From: Lycium barbarum
Lineage: Eukaryota > Streptophyta > Magnoliopsida > Solanales > Solanaceae
Direction of reading: 5' to 3'
Assembly (NCBI RefSeq): GCF_019175385.1
Contig: NC_083339.1
Location: forward strand, 51,636,282-51,700,281
Length of the DNA stretch: 64,000 nucleotides
Part shown: positions 22,985 through 34,875 of the stretch, in pieces
Layout: every line of letters begins with the position of its first letter
Numbering within the stretch: position 1 is the stretch's first letter
Translations under genes and position numbers: made by a program
The notes under the pieces: generated by a model
Told to the model about the DNA's origin: nothing
What the model saw: only the letters and a program-made list of their open reading frames with translations
Databases searched by the model: none

Positions 22985-24360
22985 TTAGCCAATACATTTT
23001 TGACGAAGTGGTTCCCACCAAGCAAAAAGGCTGAACTTCGAGATAAGATCCTTGAGTTCAAACAACTTCCGGGGGAACAATTATATTCGGCATGGGAGAG
23101 TTTCAAGTACTATCTAGCTCAATCTCCAACTCACGGGTTTCAGGATGCTATTCTCACCGAGAAGTTCTACAAGGGGTTAGATACAATTAATCAAATTGTT
23201 GTCAATACTGCAGCTGGGGGATGCTTCATGGACAAATCATTTGTTAACAGCACCAGGTTGCTCGATAATCTCACCACCTACAATCAAGCTTGGCACTCAA
23301 ATGATAGTGAAATCTTGTCATATGGTAGTCCTCTGTTGTCGCGGTAGCCAAAGAAAATCATGAGCGAGATCATGCTTTTGCTCAATTGCAAACCACCGTG
23401 GATTTGCTGTCAAAGAGGCTTGCGGAGAAAGAAGCTAAGAGTGTGAATGTTGTTGAAGAGATGCCATCTCATGCTCCCGGAATGTACCAAGTTTCAGAGA
23501 AAACTTATCTAGAGGGGCAGCCACAACGTGAGGATGCTAATTATATCGATAACTCTCAAGGGGGTTATCAAAAGCAATGGAGACCCCAACAACAAAGCAA
23601 TCAATATGGCCGAAATGAATATGGTGGTTCGGACATGAGGGATTACAATAACAATTATGGTAATCGAAATTCCAATGCCTATGTTCCACTAAAGGGCCGT
23701 TCTTCTAACTCTCAAAATTGGCGAGAGGGTCCTTCCAATGATCAAGGGACCTCTCAAATGGAATATATGCTTGAAAAGTTATTGGACAACCAAAATAGGA
23801 GTGACAAGAAGATGGAAAATTTGATCGAAGTGGTAGGCTCTCACACCGCTTTGATTCAAAAACTTGAATCACAAATGTGAGATCTTTCTCGTAATCAACA
23901 TCCACCACAAAGAGGAGGCCTTCCAAGCGACACAATTCCGAACCCAAAGGGTAGTGCAGGTGATCATATTGCCTCATGCAAAGCTATTTCTACTAGAAGT
24001 GGAAAGATCATTAATGTGGTAAATCAGAGAGTGGTTGAACCTATCATTGTCGAGCCGATTGTTGATGAGGTTATTGATGAAGAAATTGAAGAAGAACTAG
24101 AGGCACCAATTGAAGTGGCTATTATTGTTGAGAAAGAGAAAAAGGCACACCCTATTGTTCTCGAGGGTGATGAGGTGCCAAGTGTTGAAAAAGCTACCCG
24201 AGGTAGCACCCAAAAGAGCAAGGTCACGGGGGAAATTAAACCCTTGACTCAAACATATAAATCTCCTCCCCCGTTCCCACAAAGATTGATGAAAAGAACG
24301 GAGGATGCCAAGTGCCAACGCTTCTACGACCAATTGAAAGGGTTGTCAATGAATATCCTA
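22985..24360 (+). pseudogene. gag: Element G (Athila/Tat-like) gag, broken
   Basis: Sequence opens abruptly inside the Retrotrans_gag domain (NTFLTKWFPPSKKAELRDKI, then LYSAWESFKYYLAQSPTHGF, FYKGLDTINQIVVNTAAGG). The N-terminal part normal for the family is missing. A frameshift at about 23335-23350 moves the reading frame to KENHERDHAFAQLQTTVDLLSKRLAEKEA. A Q/N-rich linker follows, then TGA at 23878. After it an acidic stretch (VVEPIIVEPIVDEVIDEEIEEELE) leads toward the protease. This type of gag is found with the Athila-type pol below, not with the Tekay-type elements. Confidence 0.82.
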
Positions 24361-24901
24361 TTTCTTGATGCATTCTAAGAAATGCCGGGATTTGCTAAAT
24401 ACTTGAAAGACTTGTTGACGAAGAAAAGACCAATCAAGCATAACACGGTGGGAGTCACCCACCGTGTGAGCGCTATTATTTCGTCATCAAAGGTTGAGAA
24501 GAAGGGAGATCCCGGGGCTTTCACTATCCCTTGCACCATCGGTCATCATCATTTTGCTCGTTCTTTATGTGATTATGGGCTAGGATTAATTTAATGCCAC
24601 TAGCCATCTATAAACAATCCGGTTTGGGAACACCTAAACCAACGAGCATGCATCTTCGAATGGCCCATAGAACCATGAAAAGACCGGTAGGGGTTGTTGA
24701 TGACGTCCTTGTTAGAGTGGGGGGATTCTTATTGCCTGCAGATTTTCTCATCCTTGATTGTGCGGTTGATAAAGAAGTCTCAATTATCTTGGGAAGGCCA
24801 TTTCTTGCCACCGGGAGATCTCTAATGGACTCGGAAAGAATGAAATAAAATTCCGGGTCAATGATGAAGAGGTAACTTTCCAAGCTAGCAAGGGGTTAAA
24901 A
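24361..24901 (+). pseudogene. pol: Element G protease region, broken at the active site
   Basis: Athila-type protease neighbourhood: KKGDPGAFTIPCTIG, then LCDYG near 24570, later [26 protein letters not shown] and the downstream [17 protein letters not shown] single-base loss within the Asp-x-Gly-Ala active-site motif shifts the frame and brings a stop at 24592-24594. After the LGRPFLATG motif another frame change occurs before KLPSAYESISI. The protease could not be translated intact. Confidence 0.78.
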
Positions 24902-26014
24902 TTGCCTAGTGCTTATGAGAGCATTTCGATCATTGATTCTTTCCATTTGGTAGACGAAGTGGTGGAGCATAAGTTAGAGGAGGAGCACTTTGACGAAACA
25001 CTTTCGGCTATTTTGGTGAACTTCGAGGCGGATGACATAGAGGGGTATATTGAAATGGTTAATTCTCTTATTGGCCGGGGTTTGTACTCTTATGAGCCAA
25101 AGAAATTATCTCTTGATCTTGATAAAAGAACCACTCCTCCGGCTAAGCCTTCGATTATTGAGCCTCCAAAACTTGAGCTCAAGCTACTTCTCTCTCATTT
25201 GAAGTATGCTTTTCTTGGCCCAGATAATACTTTACCGGTTATTCTCTCATCTTTGTTAAATGAGGAAAAAACTAAAAAGGTGCTTGAAGTGTTACGGGCT
25301 TATCGAAGATCTATTAGGTGGACTATTGCAGATATTAGGGGGATTCCCTCCGGTATTTGTGAACATAGAATCGAACTTGAGGAGGATAGTTCACCAAGTG
25401 TAGAGCATCAAAGAAGGCTAAACCCTCCTATGCAAAAAGTGGTCAAGAAGGAGATAATCAAATGGTTGGATGCGGGTGTTGTATACCCACTTGCAAATAG
25501 TTCATGGGTTAGTCCGGTGCAATGTGTGCCAAAGAAGGGGGCCATCACTGTTGTCCCTAATTCCAAGAATGAGTTGATTCCTACAAGGACAGTTACCGGA
25601 TGGCGAGCATGTATAGACTATCGAAAGCTCAACACCGCGACTTGTAAAGACCACTTCCCTATGCCTTTTATTGATCAAATGCTTGATCGGCTAGCCGAAA
25701 GATCTTATTATTGCTTTTTGTATGGCTATTCGGGGTACAACCAAATTAACATTGCATTAGAGGACCAAGAGAAAACCACTTTCACTTGTCCTTATGGAAC
25801 TTTTTCTTTTAGTCGCATGCCTTTTGGCTTATGCAATGCCCCGGCTACTTTCCAGCGGTGTATGATGTCTATTTTCTCGGATATAGTGGAAGATTTCTTG
25901 GAAGTCTTCATGGATGACTTTTCGGTTGTTGGTGACTCTTTTGACGAATGTCTTGCCAATCTCAGTAAGGTATTGAAGCGGTGTGAAGAAACCAACCTTG
26001 TACTTAATTGGTAG
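24902..26014 (+). pseudogene. pol: Element G reverse transcriptase (Athila type) with catalytic Asp lost
   Basis: 370 open codons cover most of an Athila-type RT: EHRIELEEDSSPSVEHQRRL, AGVVYPLANSSWVSPVQCVPKKG, WRACIDYRKLNTATCKDHF, PFIDQMLDRLAERS, GTFSFSRMPFGLCNAPATFQR and the catalytic VFMDDFSVV near 25907. The first metal-binding Asp, normally in the motif LDGYSGYNQ, is Tyr (LYGYSGYNQ, TAT at 25721-25723), a change expected to abolish polymerisation. The frame ends at TAG 26012-26014 after LNW. The relatively long intact frame suggests modest age despite the lethal change. Confidence 0.87.
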
Positions 26015-26761
26015 AAATGTCATTTCATGGTGAAGGAAGGGATTGTCCTTGGCCATAGGATTTTCGAGAAGGATATTGAGGTAGACCAAGCAAAAGTTGA
26101 TGTTATAGCCAAGCTCCCTCCACCTATCTCTGTCAAAGGAGTTCGTAGCTTCTTGGGACATATCGGCTTCTATCGGCAGTTCAACAAAGATTTCTCTAAG
26201 ATCGCCAACCAAATGTGTAAGCTTCTTGAAAATGAAGCTAAGTTTGTGTTTGATGAGAAGTGCCTTAAGGCATTTAATGAGTTGAAGGAAATGCTCACCT
26301 CTACTCCAATTATTGTATCTCCGGATTAGTCATTTCCATTTAAGCTCATGTGTGACGCGAGCGGATTAGCTATTGGTGCGGTTCTTGGGCAAAGGCACAA
26401 CAAAATCATGCACCCAATTTATTATGCTAGCAAGACCCTCAATGGAGCTCAAATGAATTATACCGTCACCGAGCAAGAACTTCTAGCCATTGTCTATGCG
26501 TTTGAGAAGTTCCCGGCCTATCTACTTGGATCCAAAGTGGTTGTTCATACGGATCATGCGGCCTTGAGATATTTGATGACAAAGAAAGATGCAAAGCTGC
26601 GGTTGATTCATTGGGTATTGTTGTTGCAAGAGTTTGACTTTGAGGTCAAAGATCGAAAAGGTTGTGAAAACCAAGTTGCGGATCATCTATCTAGACTTGA
26701 GGAAGCTGGGAGACCTAGTGGAGATCATTAATTAAATGATGTTTTCCCCGATGAGAGACTC
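26015..26761 (+). pseudogene. pol: Element G RT connection and RNase H
   Basis: Same frame as the RT, after the TAG: KCHFMVKEGIVLGHRIFEKDIEVDQAK, VRSFLGHIGFYRQFNKDF, then a TAG at about 26327-26329 (SPD then [12 protein letters not shown]). RNase H motifs follow: [31 protein letters not shown] and [13 protein letters not shown], ending [13 protein letters not shown] further stop at 26729 separates it from integrase. Confidence 0.85.
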
Positions 26762-28083
26762 TTGGCTGTATCTTATGAGGTTGCTCCTTGGTATGCAGAT
26801 ATCGCCAACTTCTTGGTGACCGGTCTTATCCCCGACGACATCAAGGCTTATCAAAAAAAGAAATTTTTGAGAGATAGTCATCAATACTATTGGGATGAGC
26901 CCTATTTATTTCGGACTTGTGCCGACAACATCATTCGGCGATGTGTGGCCGAATCCGAGGCCATGGAAATCTTGAAAGCTTACCATGACTCTCCCGTGAG
27001 GAGTCATCACAGTGGGAACCGCACAGTGGCTAAAGTGCTTGAATGTGGATATTATTGGCCCACCCTTTATCATGATGCAAATTTGATGGTGATCTCTTGT
27101 GACCAATGTCAACGCCAAGGGTCAATTGGGAGAAAGCACGAAATGCCAATGAATTTTGTCATGGAGGTTGAGCTATTTGATGTGTGGGGCATCGAATTTA
27201 TGAGCCCATTTGTGAATTCTCGTAGTATGCGATACATCCTTGTTGCGGTTGACTATGTGTCCAAGTGGGTCGAAGCTGTAGCATTGCCCAACAATGACGG
27301 CAAGAGTGTCACCAATTTTCTCAAAAGAAATATATTCACAAGGTTTGGCACTCCAAGGGCAATCATTAGTAATGGTGGCACTCACTTTTGCAACAAGCAA
27401 TTCGCTAATCTCATGAAGAAATATGGAGTGAAGCACAGGGTGGCAACTCCTTACAATCCCCAAACTAGTGGGCAAGTCGAAGTCTTCAATCAGGAGATAA
27501 AGAGCATCTTAGCCAAGACGGTTAAAGCAAATAGAACTGATTGGTCATCTAAGCTTGATGATGCTCTTTGGGCTTATAGAACGGCATTCAAGACGCCCAT
27601 ATGTACTTCTCCTTATCGGTTGTTGTTCGGTAAAGATTGTCATCTACCTGTTGAACTTGAACACAAAGCTTTATGGGCATTAAAAAAATTGAACATGAAT
27701 TGGGATGAAGCAGCCAAGTTGAGGTTGTTTCAAATGAATGAAATGGATGAGTTTCGGTATCATGCCTATGAGAGCGCGAATTTGTATAAAGAAAAGATGA
27801 AGCACTATCATGATGTCAAACTTCTGAAGAGAGATTTTCAATCGGGTGATTCGATGTTGCTATTCAATTCAAGGTTGAAGCTCTTTCCGGGCAAGTTGAA
27901 ATCCAAGTGGTTCGGCCCTTTTACTTTGGTGAGTGTGTCACCCAATGGGTCGATGGAGTTAAAGTCCGACGATGGGACTCGTACTTTCAGAGTGAATGGC
28001 CATCGGGTAAAGCACTACCATTGGGTGGTTGATGGGGACAAGATTGTTGATGCTCACCGATTGAAACATGGCACCGAACCTTA
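26762..28083 (+). pseudogene. pol: Element G integrase with two catalytic Asp substituted
   Basis: 440 open codons hold a full-length Athila-type integrase. The HHCC zinc domain is visible ([23 protein letters not shown]). In the DDE core the first Asp position reads WGIEFM (Glu at 27194-27196; usual WGIDFM), the second reads ISNGGTHF (Asn at 27371-27373; usual ISDGGTHF), and the Glu motif [13 protein letters not shown] is kept. The C-terminal part ends LKHGTEP with TAA at 28081-28083. The long frame contrasts with two lost metal ligands, so the protein would be catalytically dead. Confidence 0.88.
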
Positions 28084-28276
28084 ACACCAAAAGTGGTATG
28101 ACGTCGTGTCGCGACGTTAAATTATGCGCTTCTTGGGAGGCAACCCATGTTCATTTTCGCAATATGTTTTTCCATTTCGTTGATTTTTGTTGTTGTTTTG
28201 TTTTGATGTTTGTTGATGTGTCGAGGAACCTAAGTGTTGAACCCAGAAATTGCCAGGAAAGCAGATACACGGCGCA

Positions 28277-28510
28277 TTCGACGGAACGTCGATCTGTTCG
28301 ACGAGCCGTCGAATGCACAGTCGGAGTGGACCACCTAAAAGATTCGTCACTGGAAATAATGGCAGTTCGACGACAGGTTTGATGCTCCGTCGAACTGATC
28401 GACGGTCAGTTTGACGGGGCGTTCTTCTCTCTTTTTCATTTAAAAAAAAAGGGGTGTTTTCACTCGACGGAGCGTCGAACCAATTGACGCTCCGTCCTTT
28501 GACGCGTCGG
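28277..28510. promoter_or_regulatory. CGACGG palindrome array 1 in G spacer
   Basis: Repeated TCGACGGANCGTCGA-like units precede a CT-rich leader-like tract. Same motif as at 22004-22298. Confidence 0.55.
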
Positions 28511-29218
28511 TTTGGGTGAGTATTATTATTACCCCGCATCGTCTCTCTCTCTCCCCATTCACTTCTTTTAAAATTGTCTCTCTCTCTCCACCTCTCCCTC
28601 TCCCATAACCGTTACCCACGTCCCCCTCTCTTCACCACCCTACAACCACCGTTCCCCTCCTGTCCCTTTACTCTGTCCCTCTGTGTGTGTGGCACCCTAG
28701 TAGTGATTATTCGTGTGTTTTTCCTTCCTTAAGGGCAGAAACCAAATCTTCTTTCCATTTTAAGGAATGTGAGTTCGCGGATTGTTTGTTCCCTTTTTCT
28801 TGCTAGTTGTTTGCTCGCATTCTATGGCTTGTTTTGATTATTTTTATTGCCTTCCATGCTCCATGTTTTTCAATTATTTCGCCTGGGATGCTCAATTGTT
28901 TTGCTGGGGGTGGTTTGTTTTTGGATGTTGATTCATTGGTCTTTAGCCAAGTCGGAGGGCATTACGACAAACACACCTCATTCATGAGATTGTTGTTATT
29001 TTTCCCGTCACCTGTTTGATGAAATGCCAAAGTGTGGCGTTGTGTGTAACGATGGCTTGGAGGGCATTACGACCACAGAGTTGTTTTTCCTACCACTTGT
29101 TTCCCCTATTCTAACTCAAGCCAACATGGGGTGAAGTTTGACTAACCCCAAACTACGTGAAGATTTGCACCACGGCCAAAGGATTGTATTGAATTTGTTA
29201 GTAGCAGCCTGCGAAATC

Positions 29219-29486
29219 ATTCGACGCTCAGTTCGACGGTCCGTCGATTCATTCGACGGACCGTCCTTCTCAACGTCGAATGAGCCCTCTCAGAAGTCGT
29301 AACCAAAACAAACTCGACGGTGGACTCGACGGCCCGTCGAGTCAATCGACGGGGTGTCTTTCCCACCGTCTTTAAGTTGCAAATTCTATTGGCTAACAAG
29401 AGATCGACGGCTCGTCGATCGATTCGACGAACACTTCGACGCTCCATCGGTCTGTTCGACGACTCTTGTAGCAAATCGACGGACTG
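29219..29486. promoter_or_regulatory. CGACGG palindrome array 2 in G spacer
   Basis: Dense repeats such as TCGACGGTCCGTCGA, CTCGACGGCCCGTCGAG and GATCGACGGCTCGTCGATC. The last are near-perfect palindromes. They lie about 100 bp upstream of the 3' ORF start. Confidence 0.55.
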
Positions 29487-29582
29487 CTGGCAGCTTTAAC
29501 ATTATCACATGTTTTACACTTTTTTCTGGTTTTGTTATATTTCTATGGTTGTCTCAACAACGAAGGGTGTTCTTTTTGCAGG

Positions 29583-30025
29583 TATGCCTCCAAAGAATCT
29601 AGTCAAGCGGGGTGGTGGTCCCAGAAAAGGCCGAGGTCGGGGACAAACAACCCTTACTCTTAAGGATGAACACTCCGACTCTGAACGCCAAGCGGTGGTC
29701 CCAAAGACTAGATAGAGGGCACAGGCCACCCCTCCCCGAGCAGCATCACCCACCCCACTCTCCTCCAGTCTGCAGAGGGGCTTCATCTTCCACATCCGCT
29801 GGTGCTAGCGAGGTAGCAACAGAGCAACCAGCCGCTTCTAAGCGAAATTCAGATGAGGAACAAGAGCAGCTGTGGCTGCAAAAGATGGAGGTAGTTGCAA
29901 TCCGATTCCACTATGAGGGGTGCCGAAAGTACTATATAAAGGGGGCGACTACAGTCAACGGGGGTAATCCAAGGAGGAATATTCAAGAAGAAGAATAAAT
30001 CAGTATGAGCGGCTTAGAGAGCTAC
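29583..30025 (+). pseudogene. Element G 3' ORF (Athila extra ORF), N-terminal part, cut by element D
   Basis: ATG 29583 directly follows TTTGCAGGT and opens MPPKNLVKRGGGPRKGRGRG, a basic Gly/Arg-rich start. A stop near 29712 ends that frame, while another frame continues with an S/A/T/P-rich and acidic stretch (SSSTSAGASEVATEQPAASK, then DEEQEQLWLQKM). This resembles the N-terminus of the extra ORF downstream of integrase in Athila/Tat elements, annotated elsewhere as a putative plant transposon protein; I rely on memory for this. It stops where element D inserted (duplication GCTAC at 30021-30025). Function unknown. Confidence 0.6.
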
Positions 30026-30855
30026 TGTCACGACCTAACCGGAGGGCCGCGACGGGCACCCGGTGCTAGCCCACCCGGGCACCTCTTAACATACCTTTAT
30101 ATTTACATCTAGGTGAGCCCCAAATTAAATCATACATTTCCATTCATCAATCATACTAATCCCATTGGACAACAATACCTTTATATCAACATTAGCAACT
30201 ATGCCCATATCAATGTACATAAGTTGTCGAGGCTAACAAAATGATATCCAAAATATAGGCCGACAAGGCCAAACACATCTAACCATATACACATGTCTAC
30301 GAGCCTCTAAGGAGAGTATGTCATATCATATACACGGGACAGGACCCTGTTATGCCCATAAATATGTACACAAAAGAATCAATACCAAAAGTTATAGCTC
30401 CGAATGAGATGGAGCTCCGCTATGTAGTCCCTAAGAAAAATAGCTATGGATCAAGCCTGTCTCCCTGGCCACCTGCGGGCATGACGCAGCGTCCACAAAC
30501 AAAAGGAAGTCAGTACGAAGAATGTACCTAGTAGGTAAAGCATATCCGTATCCGTACTCATTTACATTTTGTATCCATAATCGTATTCATATACATATTC
30601 TTATATGTATTCGTATCATATTCGTATTCATACTCATATCTATATCATATATGTGTTCATATCATATACATATCCATATCATAGACAAATCATTTACATA
30701 GCATACCCGAAAACGAAGGTTTAGTGTTTCACGTACCCGATTATGGCTAGGCTGGGTTCTCATACATACCTGGCCAACCAAGGCATCAGGGTTACACATA
30801 CCTGGCCCTACCAAGGCTTCAGGGTTATCCGTACCCAACTGCAGTGGTGCGCACG

Positions 30856-30860
<5 letters not shown>

Positions 30861-30911
<51 letters not shown>
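30861..30911. repeat. (AT)n microsatellite
   Basis: About 25 uninterrupted AT units inside the D 3' LTR. Confidence 0.97.
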
Positions 30912-30914
<3 letters not shown>

Positions 30915-31014
30915 GCATCTATATATTCTACCCGGCCATATAAGCTCGGGGTTTCATAATAGCCTTACATAGGCACACATACATATGAGCTCATAGGCAT
31001 CTTTAGCATTATCA

Positions 31015-31160
31015 CTACTATCATCGTCATCGTTATCGTTATCGTTATCGCTATTATCGTCGTCATCATTATCATCATTACCATTATCGTCGTCATCATT
31101 ATCATCATTACCATTTTCATCGTCATCATTACCATTATTGTCGTCATCATTATAGTCGTT
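31015..31160. repeat. Imperfect ATCGTT/ATCATC simple repeat
   Basis: Repeated TCATCATTATCATCATTACC and TCGTTATCG units. The opposite strand reads as a D/N-rich open frame, but that is only the repeat translated. Confidence 0.9.
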
Positions 31161-32121
31161 CATTACATCTATTCTTATATGATTATTCATCATATGAGGA
31201 ATTTAATATAATCGTAATACATATCAAGAATTATAAGCTTGGTAGCTTTTTGAAGATAGAATCATTTGGAGAGCATCATAGGCTCATAGAAGAATAGATA
31301 TTTGTCCAAAGAACCATGCCTTGTGAAAGAAGGGTTAGCCTTACATACCTTCCCGTTCAACTATTCTACACTTGCACGTCCTCCTTCAATGCTCACGTTT
31401 CTACCTTCATTAGAGTTATACTATCATTAGAAAACCGATAGCTAGCATACATGACTAAAGCTAGAGAAAATTGGAAAGCATCTCCTTCATTTATATGACA
31501 TTCCTCCATATCATAAATCAACTCCCAAACGTCAATAATACATTCACAATATCATAACAATAGTCTTTATTCATCCACATTATCTATATTTCTCAATTCA
31601 CTTCCAATCATCTATATCCATGGTCATAACACACGACTACGTTCATTCATATACAATGCCTATCCCATGTTCTTAACATCATTTATAACATATCCATATC
31701 ACAACACATCAAGAATCATGACTCAATTCAAGCTATTACTCACAATGATACTATTCCCACATCCATGACCCATTTTTCTATATCCTTCTACAATCCAAGT
31801 GCTTCAACTTTCAAATACTTTAAACAACATGGAAATACCATAAATATTACCTTCGATGCTGTAAGGATGAACCTTGGGTGAAAACAACTCACTTGAGCAA
31901 AACCCTAGTTTTACCTTCACTTGGATTCCTTGCCTTGGATGAACTATAATGGGTTTCTTACACTTGATTCACTTAGTTTGATGTTTTTGATCACTAATAT
32001 CTCTTGAATTATTGGGGGGTATGTATATAGAGATGTTTTAGAGAGAAGGGGTGTGAAAGGGAAATAAAATGAAATAAGACTTGGATCCCTTATTAATAAC
32101 ACAATTCTGTCCCGACCAGTT

Positions 32122-32270
32122 TCTACGGACATACATACGGTCCGTATAAATTATACTGACCTTATGTCTGGCCGTAGATTTGGTCCAGAGAGGGGTGCTA
32201 TTCTGGGCTGATTATACGATCCAACATACGGTCCGTATGTTTTATACTGCTAGTATGTTTGGTCGTATAA
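32122..32270. promoter_or_regulatory. Palindrome array in the D LTR
   Basis: Copies of ACATACGGTCCGTATG and related forms, placed directly upstream (in minus sense) of the TATA-like site near 32090. Confidence 0.6.
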
Positions 32271-32621
32271 TCCCAGTTTCCCGAAGTTCATTTTCATCGA
32301 CTCGTTTGATCTCCAATCCTTATGGAACCTTCTTAGCACTTGTATAATACTTCATTAACCATAAAATAGGCTCTATATTAGCCCTTTAAAACATCACCAC
32401 ATAGGCATTAGGTCAATCATAGCGGAATCTTTCCGAACACAACTTACGTTTCGCTCTCTTCAACAAACTAAACTTCACATATTCATAGAACTTCAAAATC
32501 TTATTAGATGAACCTCAAGCTATCTAATCCTTCGCTTAACCTCGTAGGGATTTCATAATCACCTTAATCTCACATTAACCTATCCACAAATCAACACATA
32601 CGGAATTTCCGAGGTGTAACA

Positions 32622-32670
32622 TTCTCCCCCCCCCCCCCCCCCCCCTTAAGAACATTCGTCCTCGAATGTT
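32622..32670 (-). other. Element D polypurine tract with 20-G run, and hairpin
   Basis: The tract carries 20 consecutive C on the plus strand (32626-32645), that is G20 in the element's sense, against 6-7 G in its relatives. The conserved inverted repeat follows at 32651-32670. The long G run is unusual and may be an expansion or a sequencing artefact. Confidence 0.85.
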
Positions 32671-32837
32671 AAGTCTTCGGGGACTGTATAAAAATTTTGC
32701 CAGAGTTCCCCCTATAATATGGCACTACCATTCTATCACAACAGCCCATAATAATAATGCCTCACAGGGCCACAACATAATAGCAATAGAGTTTGGCCAC
32801 ACACGACCCAAAAGCATAAAAGGAAAACATACATACC

Positions 32838-34502
32838 TTATGATCTTGATGTCTCATCTTGGATTTCTTCTAGGGACTAAAATAAATGCGAGTATTTGGA
32901 TCTAATAATTTCTTCCGCTTCCCATGTCATTTCTTCTCGTTTATTTTTTCTCCATAAAACTTTAACTGAGGCTACTTCTTTGTTTCTAATCCTCCGTACT
33001 TGCCTATCTAGTATGGCAATGGATACCTCTTCATAAGTCAACTTTTTTGTTACTTGAACATCATTTACTGGCACGATCCTAGTAGGATCTCCAACATATT
33101 TACGAAGCATCGAGACATGGAAAACTGGGTGAACTGACTCTAAATCAGGACGTAGATCTAACTCATAGGTCACTTTGCCTACTTTGCGCACAATCTCATA
33201 AGGCCCAATGTATCGGGGACTAAGTTTTCCCTTTTTCCCAAATCTCATTACACCCTTGATTGGTGACACTTTTAAGAATACCCAATCTTTCACTTGGAAC
33301 TCTAAGTCCCTTCGACGATTATCTGCATAGGACTTTTGATGACTTTGGGCTGCTAATAACCGATCTTGTATGAGCTTAACCTTCTCTATGGCTTGCTGGA
33401 CCAAGTCTGGCCCTATCAATTTAGTCTCTCCTACCTCGAACCACCCAATTGGGGATCTACATTTTCGCCCATCTAAAGCCTCATACGGTGCCATTTGAAT
33501 GCTAGAATGATAACTATTATTATAAGCAAATTCAATAAGGGGTAAGTGATCATCCCAATTACCTCCAAAATCTATCATACATGCCCGCAACATATCCTCA
33601 AGAGTCTGAATGGTACGCTCAGCTTGCCCATCAGTCTGCGGGTGAAATGTCGTGCTAAGGCTCACTTGAGTCCCTAAATCCTCTTGGAAGGACTTCCAAA
33701 AATTAGTTGTAAACTGAGTCCCTCTATCAAAGATAATAGATGATGGGACACCATGGAGTCGCACTATCTCTTTAACATAAAGCTTTGCATAATCTTCCAC
33801 CACATATGTCGTTCTAACTGGTAAGAAATGAGTTGAATTTGTGAGTCTATCCACGATCACCCATATAGAATCATATCTACGTCGAGAACGAGGTAAGCCT
33901 GTAATGAAATCCATGTTAATCACTTCCCACTTCCAAGTTGGGACTTCTATAGCTTGTAGCAATATGCCCGGCTTTTGGTGCTCGATTTTCACTTGTTGAC
34001 AGTTGGGACATCGAGCTACGAATTCCGCTATATCTTTCTTCATCCCATTCCACCAATATATAGATTGAAGATCATGGTACATTTTTGTCGCTCCGGGGTG
34101 GACAGAATAACGGGAGCAATGGGCTTCCCTCAATATTTGGTGGTGTAAACCTGCCACATTAGGAACACATAATCTGCCTTGGCATCTGAGAACTCCGTCT
34201 CCTGCAAGCTCAAATGATGACTCCTCCTTCTGAGGGAGGGTATCTCTGTAATGCATTAGCATGGGATCTTCGTATTGTCGCTCTTTCACTTCCGCTACTA
34301 GCGACGAGACTACTGAATTCTGAATGGTAGTTCCCCTGCTACCTGAGTCCACTACTCGAACTCCTAGGCTAGCTAACTGTTGGAACTCACGAGCCATTTC
34401 TCTCTTCTCTGGTCGTACATCATACAAACTTCTCATAGATCTACGGCTAAGGGCATCACCCACAACATTTTCCTTTCCGGGGTGATATAGTATCAGCATC
34501 AT
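32838..34502 (-). pseudogene. pol: Element D integrase and chromodomain-like tail (nearly intact)
   Basis: 541 open codons (stop at 32877) carry the C-terminal pol: [17 protein letters not shown], the HHCC domain ([17 protein letters not shown]), the DDE core with NMDFITGLPRS, IIFDRGTQF and [14 protein letters not shown], the GKLSPRYIGPYEIVRKVGKV region and the tail ILDRQVRRIRNKEVASVKVLW. All three catalytic residues are present. TAG 32877-32879 replaces a Gln shortly before the normal end (DETSRS, stop near 32838), probably of little effect. This is the best-kept integrase in the window. It is cut off from RNase H by a one-base frameshift near 34500. Confidence 0.92.
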
Positions 34503-34875
34503 AATCTTTTAGGAATTCCAACCATCGTCGTTGCCGCAAATTCAACTCTTTCTGCTTGAAGATATACTGAAGACTCTTATGATCTGTATAAATATCCATA
34601 TAGAAACCATATAAATAATGCCTCCACATCTTTAATGCATGAATCACTGCAGCGAATTCTAGATCATGGGTTGGATAATTTTTCTCATGTTCTCGTAATT
34701 GCCTTGAAGCATACGCAACCACCTTACCATGTTGCATCAACACACAGCCTAGCCCAATGCCTGAAGCATCGTAATAAACAACATATCCTTCCAATCCCTC
34801 TGGAAGTGTCAGGACTGGGGCAGAAGTCAATCTATCTTTCAGTTCTTGGAAACTACGTTCACAAGCATCTGTCCA
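34456..34875 (-). pseudogene. pol: Element D RNase H
   Basis: The minus strand reads [48 protein letters not shown] and [13 protein letters not shown], the RNase H motifs with their acidic residues. TAA 34876-34878 (Gln in KFQW) cuts it off from the RT, the same codon position that is a stop in element A. After DYDAD a one-base change shifts the frame into integrase. Confidence 0.88.

Larger units (their letters stand above)
28084..29582 (+). other. Element G spacer between integrase and 3' ORF
   Basis: No gene seen. It starts with GCGCTTCTTGGGAGGCAACCC, a sequence style common after Athila-type pol. It contains two more CGACGG palindrome arrays (28277-28510 and 29219-29486), a CT-rich tract (28540-28640) like a plant leader, and ends in TTTTTGCAG just before an ATG, which could be a splice acceptor. 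The layout would suit a second, internal promoter for the downstream ORF (inference). Confidence 0.6.
30026..32621 (-). repeat. Element D 3' LTR (2596 bp)
   Basis: Limits TGTCACGACC and GAGGTGTAACA in plus-strand reading. It contains a perfect (AT) run (30861-30911), an ATC/ATT-type imperfect repeat (31015-31160), a palindrome array (32122-32270) and a TTATTAATAA TATA-like site near 32090. Compared with the surviving part of the 5' LTR, it lacks about 190 bp present at 38345-38520, so the copies differ by a sizeable indel. Confidence 0.93.

Noticed and set aside
28640..29020. Host gene exon (open frame 28807-29019)
   Set aside because: It lies within the Athila-like spacer between integrase and the 3' ORF. 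No domain, and flanks are element sequence.
30954..31193. D/N-rich protein on the minus strand
   Set aside because: Translation of an ATC/ATT simple repeat.
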